From Bacteroidota bacterium (lineage in GTDB: Bacteria; Bacteroidota; Bacteroidia; B-17B0; Aurantibacillaceae), in the NCBI GenBank assembly GCA_016702705.1, contig JADJDM010000006.1, positions 327,472 to 391,471 on the forward strand: a stretch of 64,000 bases of DNA, read 5' to 3'. How positions within the stretch are numbered: position 1 is the stretch's first letter; every line of letters starts with the position of its first letter. The translations under genes and the position numbers were made by a program. This document shows, piece by piece, positions 9,663 through 21,800 of the stretch. Below the pieces are notes generated by a model that made no database searches, was not told the DNA's origin, and saw nothing but the letters and a program-made list of their open reading frames with translations.

Positions 9663-12617
9663 TTATTTCTTAATTAAGATTTTTAATTTTACAATAGTAC
9701 CACTTTGTTCGTTATTATATGCTGATCTATCTAAAAACTCAACATGTACACTGTCTTTCTTTTCACTATTCAATAAATTTATTCGCTTTGCTGTTGCTTC
9801 ACTTGCAAATGATTTATGCGTTTTGGAATTTTCATCATTAATTTGTTTTGACACTTGTAAACCCACACCATTATCAATTAATTCCACTAATAATAAATTT
9901 TCCTCTTCTAATAAATTAAAACTAAGCATTAAATTTTTAAGACCTTTTTTATGACGTAATCCATGCTTAAAAGCATTTTCAACATAAGGTTGAATTAATA
10001 AACCAGGTATTTGAATCGAATCAACATCTACTTTCTCACCTATTTTAATTTCATAGCTAAACTCACCTTCGAGCAACATAGCTTCTAATTCAATATAAAT
10101 TTTAAGTATTTCTATTTCTTCCGATAATTTTATTCTTTCAGTTGAACTGTTGTCTAACACTTTTCGCATCAATTCAGAGAAATCACTTAAATACAATACT
10201 GCATTTTTTGTCGTTGTCGTAAATATATCCTTTAATCGAATTTAATACATTAAAAAATAAAATGCGGATTCATCTGCGCTTTTAAAGCCGATTGCTGAAC
10301 TAAGCGCAACTCATTTTCTAAATTAATTCGTTTTAATTCTTCCGCTTGTTTCTTTTCTATTTTCTTTAATCTGTATTTAAAAGCCGCCAATAAAACAATT
10401 ACGAGCACAAGTGCTTCCAAAATCATGAACCATGTTCGTTGCCAAAACGGAGGCTTTACCTGTCCTTTTAAAACAATTATATTTTCCGAATCCTTTCCTA
10501 AGTGATCTATTAATTTTACTTCCAAAATAAATTCTCCATAAGGCATTGACTGAAAATCAATACTTTCGATACTTGCAGGCAACTTAACCCATGAACTATC
10601 AGAACTTACTATTCGATACGCATAAGTAAAAGTTCCATTTGACGAATATGACAAACCTGATAATTTTAAACTCAACAATTGATTGTAATTAAGTATTAGA
10701 GAGTTTGCATCTGTACTCTTTTTATCAATTAAAATATCATCTAAATACAATTTTGACGAAACCGCACCTTGTTTAGTTGTTAATGGCAATCGATTAATCC
10801 CCATTGAAGTTGCCAAATAAATATTATCTCCAACAAAATCCATATACATTATTTCGTTCGAGGATAAGCCATTTAATCGATTAAAGACAGTATAATTTTT
10901 AGTACTCACATCAAATTTATACAAACCGGCATTGCTTGCTATAAAAAGCATGTTGTTTTTTAATCGTATTTGCGATGCATGAACTGACGGTGGAAGTTCA
11001 AAAAACTGTTGTGTTTGATTTGATGCATCAATAGTGTACAACTTGTCATCGAAACTCAAAACATATAGCAGTTCCTTTTTCTCATCAAAGCTTACCGAAT
11101 TAATTTGCTTTCCTTTTAATAATGTATCCTTAATTACCCAAGTATCATTTACAAAACTCAACACCACCAAACCTTCATTGGTAGCGGCAAATAAACGATT
11201 GCTTTTCTCATCAAAACAAACTTCTCTTGTCCACGAATTTAAAAGCCATTGTTTCGCTTCCGAGTTTACTAAATCATCGTAGATATATAAACCAAACGAA
11301 CTAGCAACAACATATTGATTATTTAGTGGAAGAACGTATTTTGCAGTAGGAAACTTAGCATTGATACTACTTATTTTTCCATCTTTAAATTGATACAAAA
11401 TATTATTGATATTAAAACAAATGCATGTCCTTTTACAATCATAAAAAAGGCACTGAATATCGGCCTTTCTATCGCTCGAAAAAAACATTGATTGAATTAC
11501 TCTTTACATTAAGACTTGCTAATTGACCAGAAATATTTGTTGCGTAAATATGCTCATTAACTGCAATGATTTTATTCACCCGTTTAGAAACTTCTTCATT
11601 ATTGTCGAATTTCCATTGCTTAACTGCAATAGTTGGAATGCGCATTAATCCACTTTGCAATGTACTGAGCCAATAATTATTTTCTCTGTCGATGATAGCA
11701 TAGGAAATTGCTTTGTTAGCATATAAAACTTCACCCGTATCTTTTTGCGGATGATAAATAACTAATCCTGCGTAGCTTGGTAAATAAAGATAACCATCAA
11801 CCATTTCACGCATGTCGTTAAACTTTGAGGCCGCAATTGCCTTGCTTAAAAATATTGATTCAAACTTTTCAATTTTAAAATTTACACACTTATAAAAATA
11901 ATTTTTACTACGATGAAAAAGCCAAACGCCATCTTTGCCAGGAGTTGATTCATATTCGCCACACACATTCCCTTCTGGAAAAGTAAAAGGTGCTAAGGAA
12001 TACTTATCTCCTTTAAAAAAACCAATTCCTTTTGGATTAATAAATGAAACAACGCCATTCCTAAATTTACATGAACGAGTAAATGTTTCTTTATCTGTTT
12101 TTCCATCTCCATCAAAATCAGTATAAAGTTTCCACTTCTTTGTTTGTTCATTATATTTACTAATTCCTTTTTCTCCGCATACCCACAAATTACCTTCATC
12201 ATCGCATACAATATTCGATACCTTATCATTCCACCCTTTTAAACAATACAACGAATCATTTTCGGCATAAAATACTTGTCCACTAAAATTATAAGCATAC
12301 ACTTTTCCTGTGCTAGATAAAGTTAAACCCGAAAAGGCTCGTGAACGTTGCTCGTTGCTTTTATACTGTGTGTATCTAACTCCATCGTATTTATAAATAC
12401 CTGCATCGCAACCAAACCAAATAAATCCTTTGTTATCCTGAAGGATACAATACACCTCATTACTTGGCAATCCATTTTCGGTAGTGGTTTGGAAATAAGT
12501 TGGATCTTGAGAAAACAATGAGGCCGTAAACAAATTTAAACAAAGTAAAAACAGGTTTGATTTTGCAATAAACCTTGTCTGTACTTTAATAATTGAATTG
12601 TAAATAACTATTAGCAT
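9663..12617 (-). CDS. propeller-type sensor histidine kinase (LytS-like), frame-interrupted
   Basis: A hybrid-size sensor of about 980 residues once joined: signal/anchor, Reg_prop beta-propeller repeats (GLPSNEVYCILQDNKGFIWFGCDAGIYKYDG), a Y_Y_Y domain, a transmembrane helix (about 10380-10430) and a His_kinase domain with the phospho-acceptor box AQMNPHFIFN and an HATPase tail (NAFKHGLRHK). The frame breaks at three homopolymers: the A-run at 11479-11485, the A-run at 10252-10257 and the T-run at 10204-10209. Correcting them gives an uninterrupted, family-like protein. Start 12617 is preferred over 12671, which lies inside the upstream terminator. Its partner is the LytTR regulator just downstream. 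Confidence 0.82.
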
Positions 12618-12656
12618 TTTTCCTTTACCACATAAAAATCGAAAAATACAAAAAAC

Positions 12657-12688
12657 AAAAAGGCTGAGCAAATGCTCAGCCTTTTTGT
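12657..12688. terminator. terminator after SprB-repeat gene
   Basis: A stem of 14 bp (AAAAAGGCTGAGCA with its complement) and a T-tract on the minus strand. It separates the SprB-repeat gene from the histidine kinase gene on the same strand. Confidence 0.88.
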
Positions 12689-12707
12689 TGTAAGTTTAAA
12701 ATTTAAT

Positions 12708-15700
12708 TTAATCGTTCTTCACGATTTTTATAATAGCATCGCCTGTGTTTGATTTAACTTTAACAAGATATACACCATTTGATAATTCAGATAAATTCAA
12801 TGTAAATTTATTACTATTAGACACTTCATTCATCACCAAATTACCTAATGAATTATAAACCTCTATTTTATCGTTAATAGCAATTCCATTAAAATTAAAA
12901 ATACCTTTTGATGGATTTGGATAAACAATAATAGTTGTTTTACTAGATAACACGTTTGACTTAATGCCAACACTTGCAATATTTACGCAAGCACTTGTAT
13001 CTGAACATGAACCAACTGTTACTACAACTGCATAATCTCCATTTGATGTTGCTGTGAAAGATGCATTTGTTTCTCCACTAAGTTGAGTATTATTACTACA
13101 ATCAATCCATTGATAAGTTGCACCTATTGCATTAGCCGTAATAGTCTCCGCACTTACATTAGTTGTAAGGTCGATTACACTTTCAACCGTTAAATTGGTA
13201 GTAACTGTTGAATCACAACCATTCATTGCTACTAATACATCTGTATAAGTACCATTTGCCGAATATGAACTTGAACCTACAATTACACTTTGTCCTGCAC
13301 ACACCGTAAAAGATTGAGAACTTGCAATTGCTGCCGATTCCGTAATTGTTGCTGAAGAAACACTCGAACATCCATTCACATCAGTAACAGTATAAGTATA
13401 AACTCCCGCTGCTAAATTAATTGCACTTACGGTTGTTTGTCCATCCGACCATGCATAACTATATGATCCTGTACCTCCTGTAGAAGATGCTTCTAAAATT
13501 CCAGTTGTTCCACCATTACAAAGTACATTTGTTTGTGAGGCTATACTAGTTGAAATCGCAGAAGGTTCCGTTATAGTTACACTTGAAGTAGCCGTACATC
13601 CATTTGCATCTGTAACTGTATAAGTATAAACGCCGGCACCTAAACTAGGCGCGACTGCAGTTGGCTGTCCGTTTGACCAAGCAAAAGAGTATGCTCCTGT
13701 ACCTCCTATTACTGTTCCTGTTGCTTCTGCATTACTAGAACCGTTACATGAAATCTGCGCTCCGTTATAATTTGATGTTACTGCTGCTGTTGCAGAAAGA
13801 GCGGAAGTTGGCTGCGTTACAGTTGCTGATGAAGTGCTTGAACATCCATTAACATCAGTAACAGTATAAGTATAAACTCCTGCTGCTAAATTATTAGCAG
13901 TTGCTGTTGTTTGACCATCTGACCATAAGTAAGAATAAGCTCCTGTTCCGCCTGTTGTTGATGTAGTTATTTCTCCAGTTGTTCCACCATTACAAAGTAC
14001 ATTTGTTTGCGAGTCTAGGTTAGTTGATAGTGCTGTTGGTTCTGTTATAGCAACTGAAGATGAACTTGTACATCCATTTGCATCCGTTACTGTATAAGAA
14101 TATACAGCCGCACCAAGATTAGTCGCTAATGCAGTTATTTGACCATTTGACCAAACATAAGTGTATGCTCCTGTTCCACCAGTTGCTGTTGCTGTTGCCT
14201 CTGCATCATTAACACCATTACATGAAATTTGTGAACCATTGTAATTTGATGTTACCATTGCTGATGAAGATATTGCAGTTGTTGGTTCTGTAATAGTACC
14301 TGTTGAACTTGTTGAACAGCCATTAACATCGGTAACTGTATACGTATAAACTCCAGCAGATAAATTAATCGCTGTTGCTGTAGTTTGACCATTTGACCAA
14401 ACGTAACTATATGATCCTGTACCTCCAGTTGAAGATGCAGTTAAAGTTCCTGTTGTTCCACCATTACAAAGTACATCTGTTTGTGAACCTACATTAGTTG
14501 AAACTGCAGCAGGCGCCGTAATCGTTAAACTTGATGTAGCTGTACATCCATTTACATCTGTTACAGTGTAAGTATAAACACCCGCACTCAAATTAGGTGC
14601 AATTGCAGTAGGTTGTCCATTTGCCCAAGCATACGAATATGACCCTGCGCCTCCAGTTGCGGTTGCCATTGCTACTGCATCTGACATTCCATTACATGAA
14701 ATTTGCGAACCATTATAATTTGATGTTACTGCTGCTGAAACTAATAAAGAAGTAGCTGGTTGTGTAAGGTTAAATGGTTGAATTATTACACATCCATTTA
14801 AATCTGTAACTGTACATGTATAAACTTGGGCAGTTAATCCATTAACTGATGTTGTTCCATCTCCTGTTGGATTACCTGGTGTCCAATCATAAGTATATCC
14901 ACCTACTCCACCAGTTGGAATATCAATTGCTGCTGCTCCATTTGAACCACCAAAACATGCAAGGTTTGTTTGTGATACTGGAACCACTGATAAAGTTGTT
15001 GGTGCTGTAAGGTTAAAAGTTTGTGTTGCAGTGCATCCATTTGCATCCGTAACGGTACTGGTATAAACTTGAGCGGTTAATCCGTTAACTGATAATGTTC
15101 CATCTCCTGTTGGATTGCCAGGAGTCCAATTATAATTGTATGTTCCTGTTCCACCTGTTGGTGTGTTAATTTCCGCTGCCCCATTTGAACCACCAAAACA
15201 AGCGATATTTGTTTGTGAAGCTGCAGTTACAACTAAAGCTGTTGGTGCTGTAACGTTAATAGTTTGCGCTGCAGTACACGAATTTGCATCGGTTACTGTG
15301 CACGTATAAGCTTGAGCTATTAAACCTGTAACTGATGCTGTTCCGTCACCTGTTGGGTTACCTGGGGCCCAATCATAAGTGTACACTCCTGCTCCACCGC
15401 TGGCCAAAATAGTAGCTGAACCGTTTGATCCGCCATTACAGGACACATTTGTAATTGAAACAGTATTCGTAGTAATAGCTGAGCCCGAACCTGTTCCTTG
15501 AATTGAAAAATCATAAATTAATTCACTACAGTCATCTGTTTTAATGGATACTGTGGCACTTCTAGTACCTGCTGCAGAGGGATCAAATGACACTTCAAAA
15601 GTGGTAGATCCTCCAGGAGAAATTGATAACAATGGATTTGAGATAATTGCAAAATCAGAAGCATGTGTCCCTTGAATCGTAGGATTTTCAATCGTTAAAT

Positions 15701-16485
15701 TAGTTGTACCTAGATTTTGAACAGTATACGTATTAATCATTTGACCACTACAGAAATTTTGTGCCCCGAAATCCGTACCATCAGTTGTGTTTGGCGTATT
15801 ATCATTATCTAATATATTATTAGCACCGTTACCGACAACATTAATTTCTGAAGCTGGAGTAAGAGTATAGCTAATTGCATAACTATGCACACATAACACT
15901 CCTGTTCCGCTAGGTGAATCATCAATAGCACTTAAACTCCATGTTCCGTGTGGATTATCCCCCTGACCAATTATTTGGATCATTTGGAACTCCTGTTAAG
16001 GGCTGATTATTTGGAGCAAATGTACCATTAATTGGTTGTGATGCAGGAAGTAATGTTTGTCCAGATTGATTAAATGTAGTTGTTACACCTAGTACTTGAT
16101 TAGAACCCGACCAAGATGAAGTAGTCCCAAAAAAACCTGCCAGACTTCCAGAAGCTGCAAAAAATTGAGTTGAAGGACTACCTCCGGAAAATTGCATGGC
16201 AAATCCAACCTCGCTTAAATTTACCGCCCCAGCGGTTGGTGCTATACACGACCCTTGGGTTTTTGACCATGTAACCGAAATACTTATGTCGCATATTTTG
16301 TATCCAACAGGAAAATCAACACCTTCAATAATAGCTATTGAGGTCCCCACAAAATTACCTGCAAGGGGAGTAGCTTCAGCTGCAAAATTAGTATTTACGC
16401 TTTTAGTTACTTCAAGTACCTGTGCCTTAATTTGCAAGAAAAAAATAAATGATAATAGGAAGAAAATAGTTTTTCTTGTTTTCAT
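12708..16485 (-). CDS. SprB-repeat surface protein with T9SS type A signal (one frameshift)
   Basis: About 1260 residues when joined. After a signal peptide (MKTRKTIFFLLSFIFFLQ) comes a P-domain-like region (DNPHGTWSLSAIDDSPSGTG), a HYDIN/choice-of-anchor-D module (FEVSFDPSAAGTRSATVSI), then about nine SprB repeats (SCNGGSNG ... YTYTVTDVNGC) and a type A sorting domain (IIVYPNPSKGIFNFN ... IIKIVKND). SprB-type repeats occur in gliding-motility adhesins exported by T9SS. The frame breaks in the C-run at 15959-15963; removing one C joins NNWSGG to DNPHGTW. Start 16485 is chosen because the signal peptide begins there. Confidence 0.82.
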
Positions 16486-16500
16486 GGCTTTAGTTAAAAG

Positions 16501-16531
16501 ATTATCCGCAAAGGTAATCACTATTATCCGC
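16501..16531 (-). promoter_or_regulatory. direct repeat at SprB-protein promoter, LytTR-like geometry
   Basis: On the minus strand GCGGATAAT occurs twice (plus-strand ATTATCCGC at 16501-16509 and 16523-16531), 22 bp apart start to start. A -7 box TACCTTTG (16509-16516) lies between them. LytTR regulators bind two 9-bp direct repeats with 12-13 bp between, which this fits exactly. The bases themselves were not matched to a LytTR consensus. Confidence 0.45.
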
Positions 16532-16731
16532 TAAATCTAGCGCTGTGATTTTTTCTTCTTCAATAGGTTGATTATCAAACGTCATTTTTGCAAATAAATT
16601 AAGCTCACTTTGCTTCTAGGCATAATGAGTCTAGATATTTCGGTTCTTCTTATTTAATATCTCTGTCAAGCTGGACGAGTGAGGTGTAATTAAAAATGCT
16701 GAACATTTGCTCTGCATTTTCTAATAAAAAC

Positions 16732-18609
16732 TTACCTACTCAATTGACTCTCCTGATCTTCTATTTCAAACTCAGCATCCTTTTCCCAAATTTCCATTTC
16801 GCAGGGTTTGCAGTTGAATTTCAGTTTGTATTCTAATTCACCTTGTTTTAACACCAAAGGCTCTACTACTTTCTCCCCCATTGTTTCACGTTGAAAACGT
16901 GCGCATTTACCTAACTCGTATTTTACACAATACTTGGTTGTCATTACGCGTGATTTGCCTGGGTCCCATTGCAGCTCAAAAGCTTTTTCAATTTCGGTTA
17001 CACCGTGGCGTTTGTAAAAGGCACGTGCCATGTGGTTGGCAACATTATAAGTAAAATCTAATTGTGTAACTGGATATGGATGATCGGTTTTTTTAATTTG
17101 AAATTCTTCGCGGTGATATTCTTTTATACGGATATCAATCAATTGTTCTAACACAACTCTACGCGCTTCATTAATTTTTGAGATTGGTAAAAACCAATTG
17201 TTCGAAAATTGAATATCTATTGCATCAACTATAAAAGGTGTGTTACCTGTTTTAGAAAGATTCTTTTGAATATTTGGCAAAGTTGATTCACCATTCTTCG
17301 CTACTTCTTTTTCTGATTCAATAGTTGAAACACTAACATGTCCATCTTCATCTGTAGCTGTTAATTCAAAGCCTGTAGTAGTTTCTATGAATTTAAAATT
17401 AACACCAATTTTTCTAACAGCACTATCTTCACGCTCCACTAATCTATTAAACTCTGCATCCGAGTTTCGATAAATCATGGTACCTACTGTTAATGGTTTA
17501 AAGGTGTTGGGCACAACAATATCATTAATAATAATATTTACTTGCGCTCCATCAGCTTCTCCATTTTCATTTATGAAGTAAAGACCATCACCATTATTTA
17601 GTTTCTCAAAATTTTCGATAACATAACCGTTTGCTTTAACTTCTAAAACTTTTCCAATAATTTGCCCCTGCGATTTTGGTGTATCCCATGAACCTATTTT
17701 TTCCTTGCGTTTGTTTACAAAGTAATCAGTGTACCCTCGGTTAAAACTTCTGTCCATCTCTGGCTCAAAGTTGTGGAAGGTGCGGCCAGATGAAGCTTTA
17801 ATGTATTTATCTGTTCCTGCTAAAAACAAATCCAATTTCTTTCTTAAATACGAAACATTATTTTTAACGTACACCATATCTTTTAAGCGACCTTCAATTT
17901 TAAAAGAAGTAACTCCTACTTCAATTAAACTTGGTAATTGATCGCTTAAGTCTAAATCTTTAATCGATAATAAATGTGAGCTTGATAATAATGTTTTACC
18001 AGTACCATCAATTAAGTTATAAGGTAATCTGCAATTTTGCGCGCATGAACCGCGGTTAGCACTACGCTCGCCATTTGCCACGCTCATATAACAATTACCA
18101 CTAAATGAAACGCACAATGCACCTGAAACAAAAAACTCTAACTCAACATCACTTGCTTCGTGTATTTCTTTAATTTGATCTAAGTTTAATTCGCGTGCTA
18201 ATACTACACGTTTCATTCCTGCATCCGCTAAAAACTTCACATGCTTTGGGTCGCGGTTATTTGCTTGTGTACTTGCGTGTATAACAATTGGAGGCAAATC
18301 CATTTCAAGCACTGCCATATCTTGAACAATTAAAGCATCAACACCAATGTTATATAATTCGTGAATTAAGTTTTTACAATCTTCTAATTCGTTATCGTAC
18401 AAAATAGTATTAACCACTACAAACACTTGCGCTTTAAACAAGTGAGCGTACTCCACTAAGTCTGCAATATCTTCAAGTGAGTTAGTTGCATTGGAGCGAG
18501 CACCAAATTGCGGCGCACCAATATAAACAGCATCTGCTCCAGCATTAATGGCAGCCATACCTTGAACTAAGTTTTTGGCTGGGGCTAATATTTCTACTTT
18601 CTTTTTCAT
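16732..18609 (-). CDS. U32-family protein (RlhA/YegQ-like)
   Basis: About 625 residues. The TIM-barrel-like N-terminus (VEILAPAKNLVQGMAAINAGADAVYIG) and the family signature ELEFFVSGALCVSFSGNCYMS with further cysteines (RGSCAQNCRLPY) identify the U32 'peptidase' family. Members such as RlhA and TrhP hydroxylate rRNA or tRNA rather than cleaving peptides. The C-terminal half has an extra beta domain and a cysteine set (KYCVKYELGKCARF, FNCKPCEMEIW). The start at 18609 (MKKKVEILAPAKN) is preferred over 18627 because the conserved domain begins there. It reads away from the CRISPR locus and is probably unrelated to it. Confidence 0.82.
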   Translation of the reverse strand: MKKKVEILAPAKNLVQGMAAINAGADAVYIGAPQFGARSNATNSLEDIADLVEYAHLFKAQVFVVVNTILYDNELEDCKNLIHELYNIGVDALIVQDMAVLEMDLPPIVIHASTQANNRDPKHVKFLADAGMKRVVLARELNLDQIKEIHEASDVELEFFVSGALCVSFSGNCYMSVANGERSANRGSCAQNCRLPYNLIDGTGKTLLSSSHLLSIKDLDLSDQLPSLIEVGVTSFKIEGRLKDMVYVKNNVSYLRKKLDLFLAGTDKYIKASSGRTFHNFEPEMDRSFNRGYTDYFVNKRKEKIGSWDTPKSQGQIIGKVLEVKANGYVIENFEKLNNGDGLYFINENGEADGAQVNIIINDIVVPNTFKPLTVGTMIYRNSDAEFNRLVEREDSAVRKIGVNFKFIETTTGFELTATDEDGHVSVSTIESEKEVAKNGESTLPNIQKNLSKTGNTPFIVDAIDIQFSNNWFLPISKINEARRVVLEQLIDIRIKEYHREEFQIKKTDHPYPVTQLDFTYNVANHMARAFYKRHGVTEIEKAFELQWDPGKSRVMTTKYCVKYELGKCARFQRETMGEKVVEPLVLKQGELEYKLKFNCKPCEMEIWEKDAEFEIEDQESQLSR

Positions 18610-18727
18610 CTTAGCTGCAAAGGTCATGAATTATTGGGAGGATAGCAAGAAAGATGAAGATAAATAAAAAACACCTAAAAGGTAGAAATACCCTTGTTTG
18701 ATTTGAACTTCTTTACTAAATTGCATT

Positions 18728-18808
18728 AAAAAAAGCGACCCACTTGCGCGGGCCACTTTAGATGTTTTCACAACGGAATAATCCTTATTGTGATTTGCTT
18801 CAAATTGT
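18728..18808 (-). ncRNA. tracrRNA
   Basis: The minus-strand transcript begins with an anti-repeat (about 18787-18808) complementary to the first 24 bases of the array repeat, apart from one bulged base. It continues through a short GGAUUAUUCC hairpin and ends in a 9-bp stem with a GCAA tetraloop (18735-18756) and seven U's (18728-18734). This is the architecture of type II-C tracrRNAs. It pairs with pre-crRNA, guides RNase III cutting and binds Cas9. Its strand sets the array's coding strand as minus. Length is about 81 nt; the 5' end is estimated from the promoter. Confidence 0.9.
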
Positions 18809-18812
18809 AGAA

Positions 18813-18844
18813 CAAATATAATTTAATTATTTATATATGACAAA
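18813..18844 (-). promoter_or_regulatory. tracrRNA promoter overlapping cas9 start
   Basis: Minus-strand TTTG (18841-18844), 20 bases, then TATATTTG (18813-18820): an exact Bacteroidota TTTG-N20-TAnnTTTG promoter. The -33 element lies in codons 2-3 of cas9 (ATG at 18837). Transcription would start about five bases before the anti-repeat. Confidence 0.8.
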
Positions 18845-21800
18845 AAGAATTTTAGGTTTGGATTTAGGGACAACTTCGATAGGTTGGGCGATTGTAAATG
18901 AAGCGAATGATGAAAAGGAAAAATCCGAAATTATCAAACTTGGTGTGAGAGTAAATCCATTAACTGTTGATGAGCAACAAAACTTTGAAAAGGGCAAGAG
19001 CATAACAACTAATGCTGATAGAACCCTAAAACGAAGCATGCGTAGAAACCTGCAACGCTTTAAACTGAGAAAAGAAAATCTGATTTCACTTCTAAAAGAA
19101 TATAAATTCATTAATGATGAATCAATTTTATCTGAAAACGGCAATAAAACAACATTTGAAACTTATAGATTACGAGCAAAAGCAGCGACGGAACAAATAA
19201 GCCTAGAAGAATTAGCCCGAGTTTTATTAATGATTAATAAAAAACGAGGATACAAAAGTAGCAGAAAAGCCAAATCACAAGATGAAGGGCAGTTAATTGA
19301 TGGGATGGAAATTGCAAAAAAACTTTATGAAGACAATATAACTCCTGGTCAGTTTGTATACCAAATACTAAAAGAAGGAAAAAAATACATTCCTGACTTT
19401 TATCGTTCTGATTTACAATCGGAATTTGATAAAGTTTTTGATAAGCAATTATCATTTTACCCTAATGTGCTCACACTTGAATTAAAAAAAGAGTTACAAG
19501 GCAAAAAACGCGATGCTGTTTGGGCAATTTGCGCTAAAACTTTTAAAGAAAATGGAGTAGAATTAGTTGGCACTAAAAGACAAGGTAAAGCAACGGAACA
19601 AAAACTTGAAAACTATAATTGGAGAGTTAAAGGATTATCTGAGCAATTAAATTTGGAAGAATTAGTTATTGTGTTGCAACAAATAAACATTCAGATAAAC
19701 GGTTCGAGCGGATACCTTGGCGCTATAAGTGATAGAAGCAAAGAATTGTATTTCAACAAACAAACTGTTGGGCAATATTTAATGGCTCAATTAGATGAAA
19801 ACGCGCATACAAAATTAAAAAATCAAGTTTTCTATCGCCAAGATTATTTAGATGAATTCAACACGATTTGGGAAACACAAGCTAAATTTCATGAAGTTCT
19901 AATAACTGAATTAAAATCAGAAATACGCGACATTACAATCTTTTATCAACGTAGATTAAAGAGTCAAAAGGGCTTAGTGAGTTTTTGTGAATTTGAAAAC
20001 AGACAAATAGAAATAACAATTGAAGGAAAGAAAAAAACAAAAACAGTTGGTTTTAAAGTTTGTCCTAAATCATCACCATTATTTCAAGAGTTTAAAATTT
20101 GGCAGATTATAAATAATTTACAGATAATTCAAAAAGACAATGGCAACAAACAATTTTTAGAACAGGAGCAAAAAGAGATTTTATACAAGGAATTGAGTTT
20201 TAAGGATAAATTATCTAAAAATGAAGCTTTAAAATTGCTTTTTGAAAATCATAAAGAATTAGATTTTAATTTTAAAGACATAGAAGGAAACAGAACACAA
20301 GCTTCCATTTATCGTGCCTTCCAAACTATTTTAGAATTGAATGGATATGAGCACGATTTTAGTAAAATGAATGCAGATGAAATTTTAGAAATTGTTCAGT
20401 CAGTATTTATTGACCTCGGATATAATACTGAAATTTTGAAATTCAACTCTGCATTAGAAGATGAAGCTTTTGAAAACCAAGCTGCGTTTCAATTATGGCA
20501 TTTATTATATTCATTTGAAGGTGACAATTCAAATACTGGAAACGAAAAATTGATACAGCAATTAATTGATAAATATGGCTTTGCTAGAGAATATGCAGTC
20601 ATTTTATCAAACATTAGCTTTCAGCCCGACTATGGTAGTTTAAGCACAAAGGCTATTCGCAAAATATTGCCGCATTTAAAAGAAGGTAATGAATTTAGTG
20701 TTGCATGCACGCTTGCTGGATACAAACACTCAAAAGCATCTTTAACAAAAGACGAAAAAGAAAAGAAAACTTTAAAAAACAAACTTGATATCCTTCCAAA
20801 AAATAGCCTTCGAAATCCAGTAGTTGAAAAAATACTGAATCAAATGATTAACGTTGTAAATACTAGCATTGATGTATATGGTAAACCCGACGAAATCAGA
20901 ATTGAGTTAGCTCGTGAATTGAAAAAAAGCGCAAAAGAAAGAGAGGAATTAACAAATGCTATCAGCAAATCAACCACTGACCATGAAAAGTATAGAGCAA
21001 CCCTTAAAAAAGAATTTGGTTTATCTAATGTAAGTCGTAATGATATTATTCGTTATAAATTATATTTAGAGTTGGAACACAGAGGTTTTAAAACGCTTTA
21101 TTCTGAAACATACATCGAACCAAATAAACTATTTAGTAAAGAATTCGACATTGAACATATTATTCCACAATCTCGTTTATTTGACGATTCCTTCTCAAAT
21201 AAAACATTAGAAAGCAGAAGTGTTAACATAGAAAAAGCTAATGAAACCGCTTACGATTATATATTGGCTAAACAAGGTGAAAACGGAATAAAAGAATACA
21301 TGAGTCGTATAGATGACATGTACAAAGCAGGGAAGTTTTCTAAAACAAAATACAACAAACTAAAAATGAAGGGCGCTGATATCCCTTCAGATTTTATTGC
21401 GCGTGATTTAAGAGATACGCAATACATTGCAAAAAAAGCTAAAGAAATTTTAGAAGAATTAGTTAAAGACGTTATTTCAACAAGTGGATTTGTTACAGAT
21501 AGATTGCGTGAGGATTGGCAGTTAATTGACATAATGAAAGAGTTGAACTGGGACAAGTACAATAAGCTTGGTTTAACTGAAGTAATTGAAAATCGTGAAG
21601 GTCATAAAATTGAAAGAATAAAAGACTGGACAAAGCGTAACGACCACCGCCACCATGCAATGGATGCGCTTACAATTGCATTTACAAAAAGATCTCACAT
21701 TCAATATTTAAACAACCTTAATGCAAGAAGTGATAAATCTGGCAGTATTTATGGCATTGAAACTAAAGAGTTATACAGGGACAAGAATAACAGACTTAGG

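Noticed and set aside
16670..16700. REP-like GTCAAGCTGGACGAG segment
   Set aside because: No clear inverted repeat could be drawn; too weak to call.
18827..19144. Minus-strand ORF over the cas9 start
   Set aside because: A shadow of cas9. It overlaps the tracrRNA promoter and has no family features.
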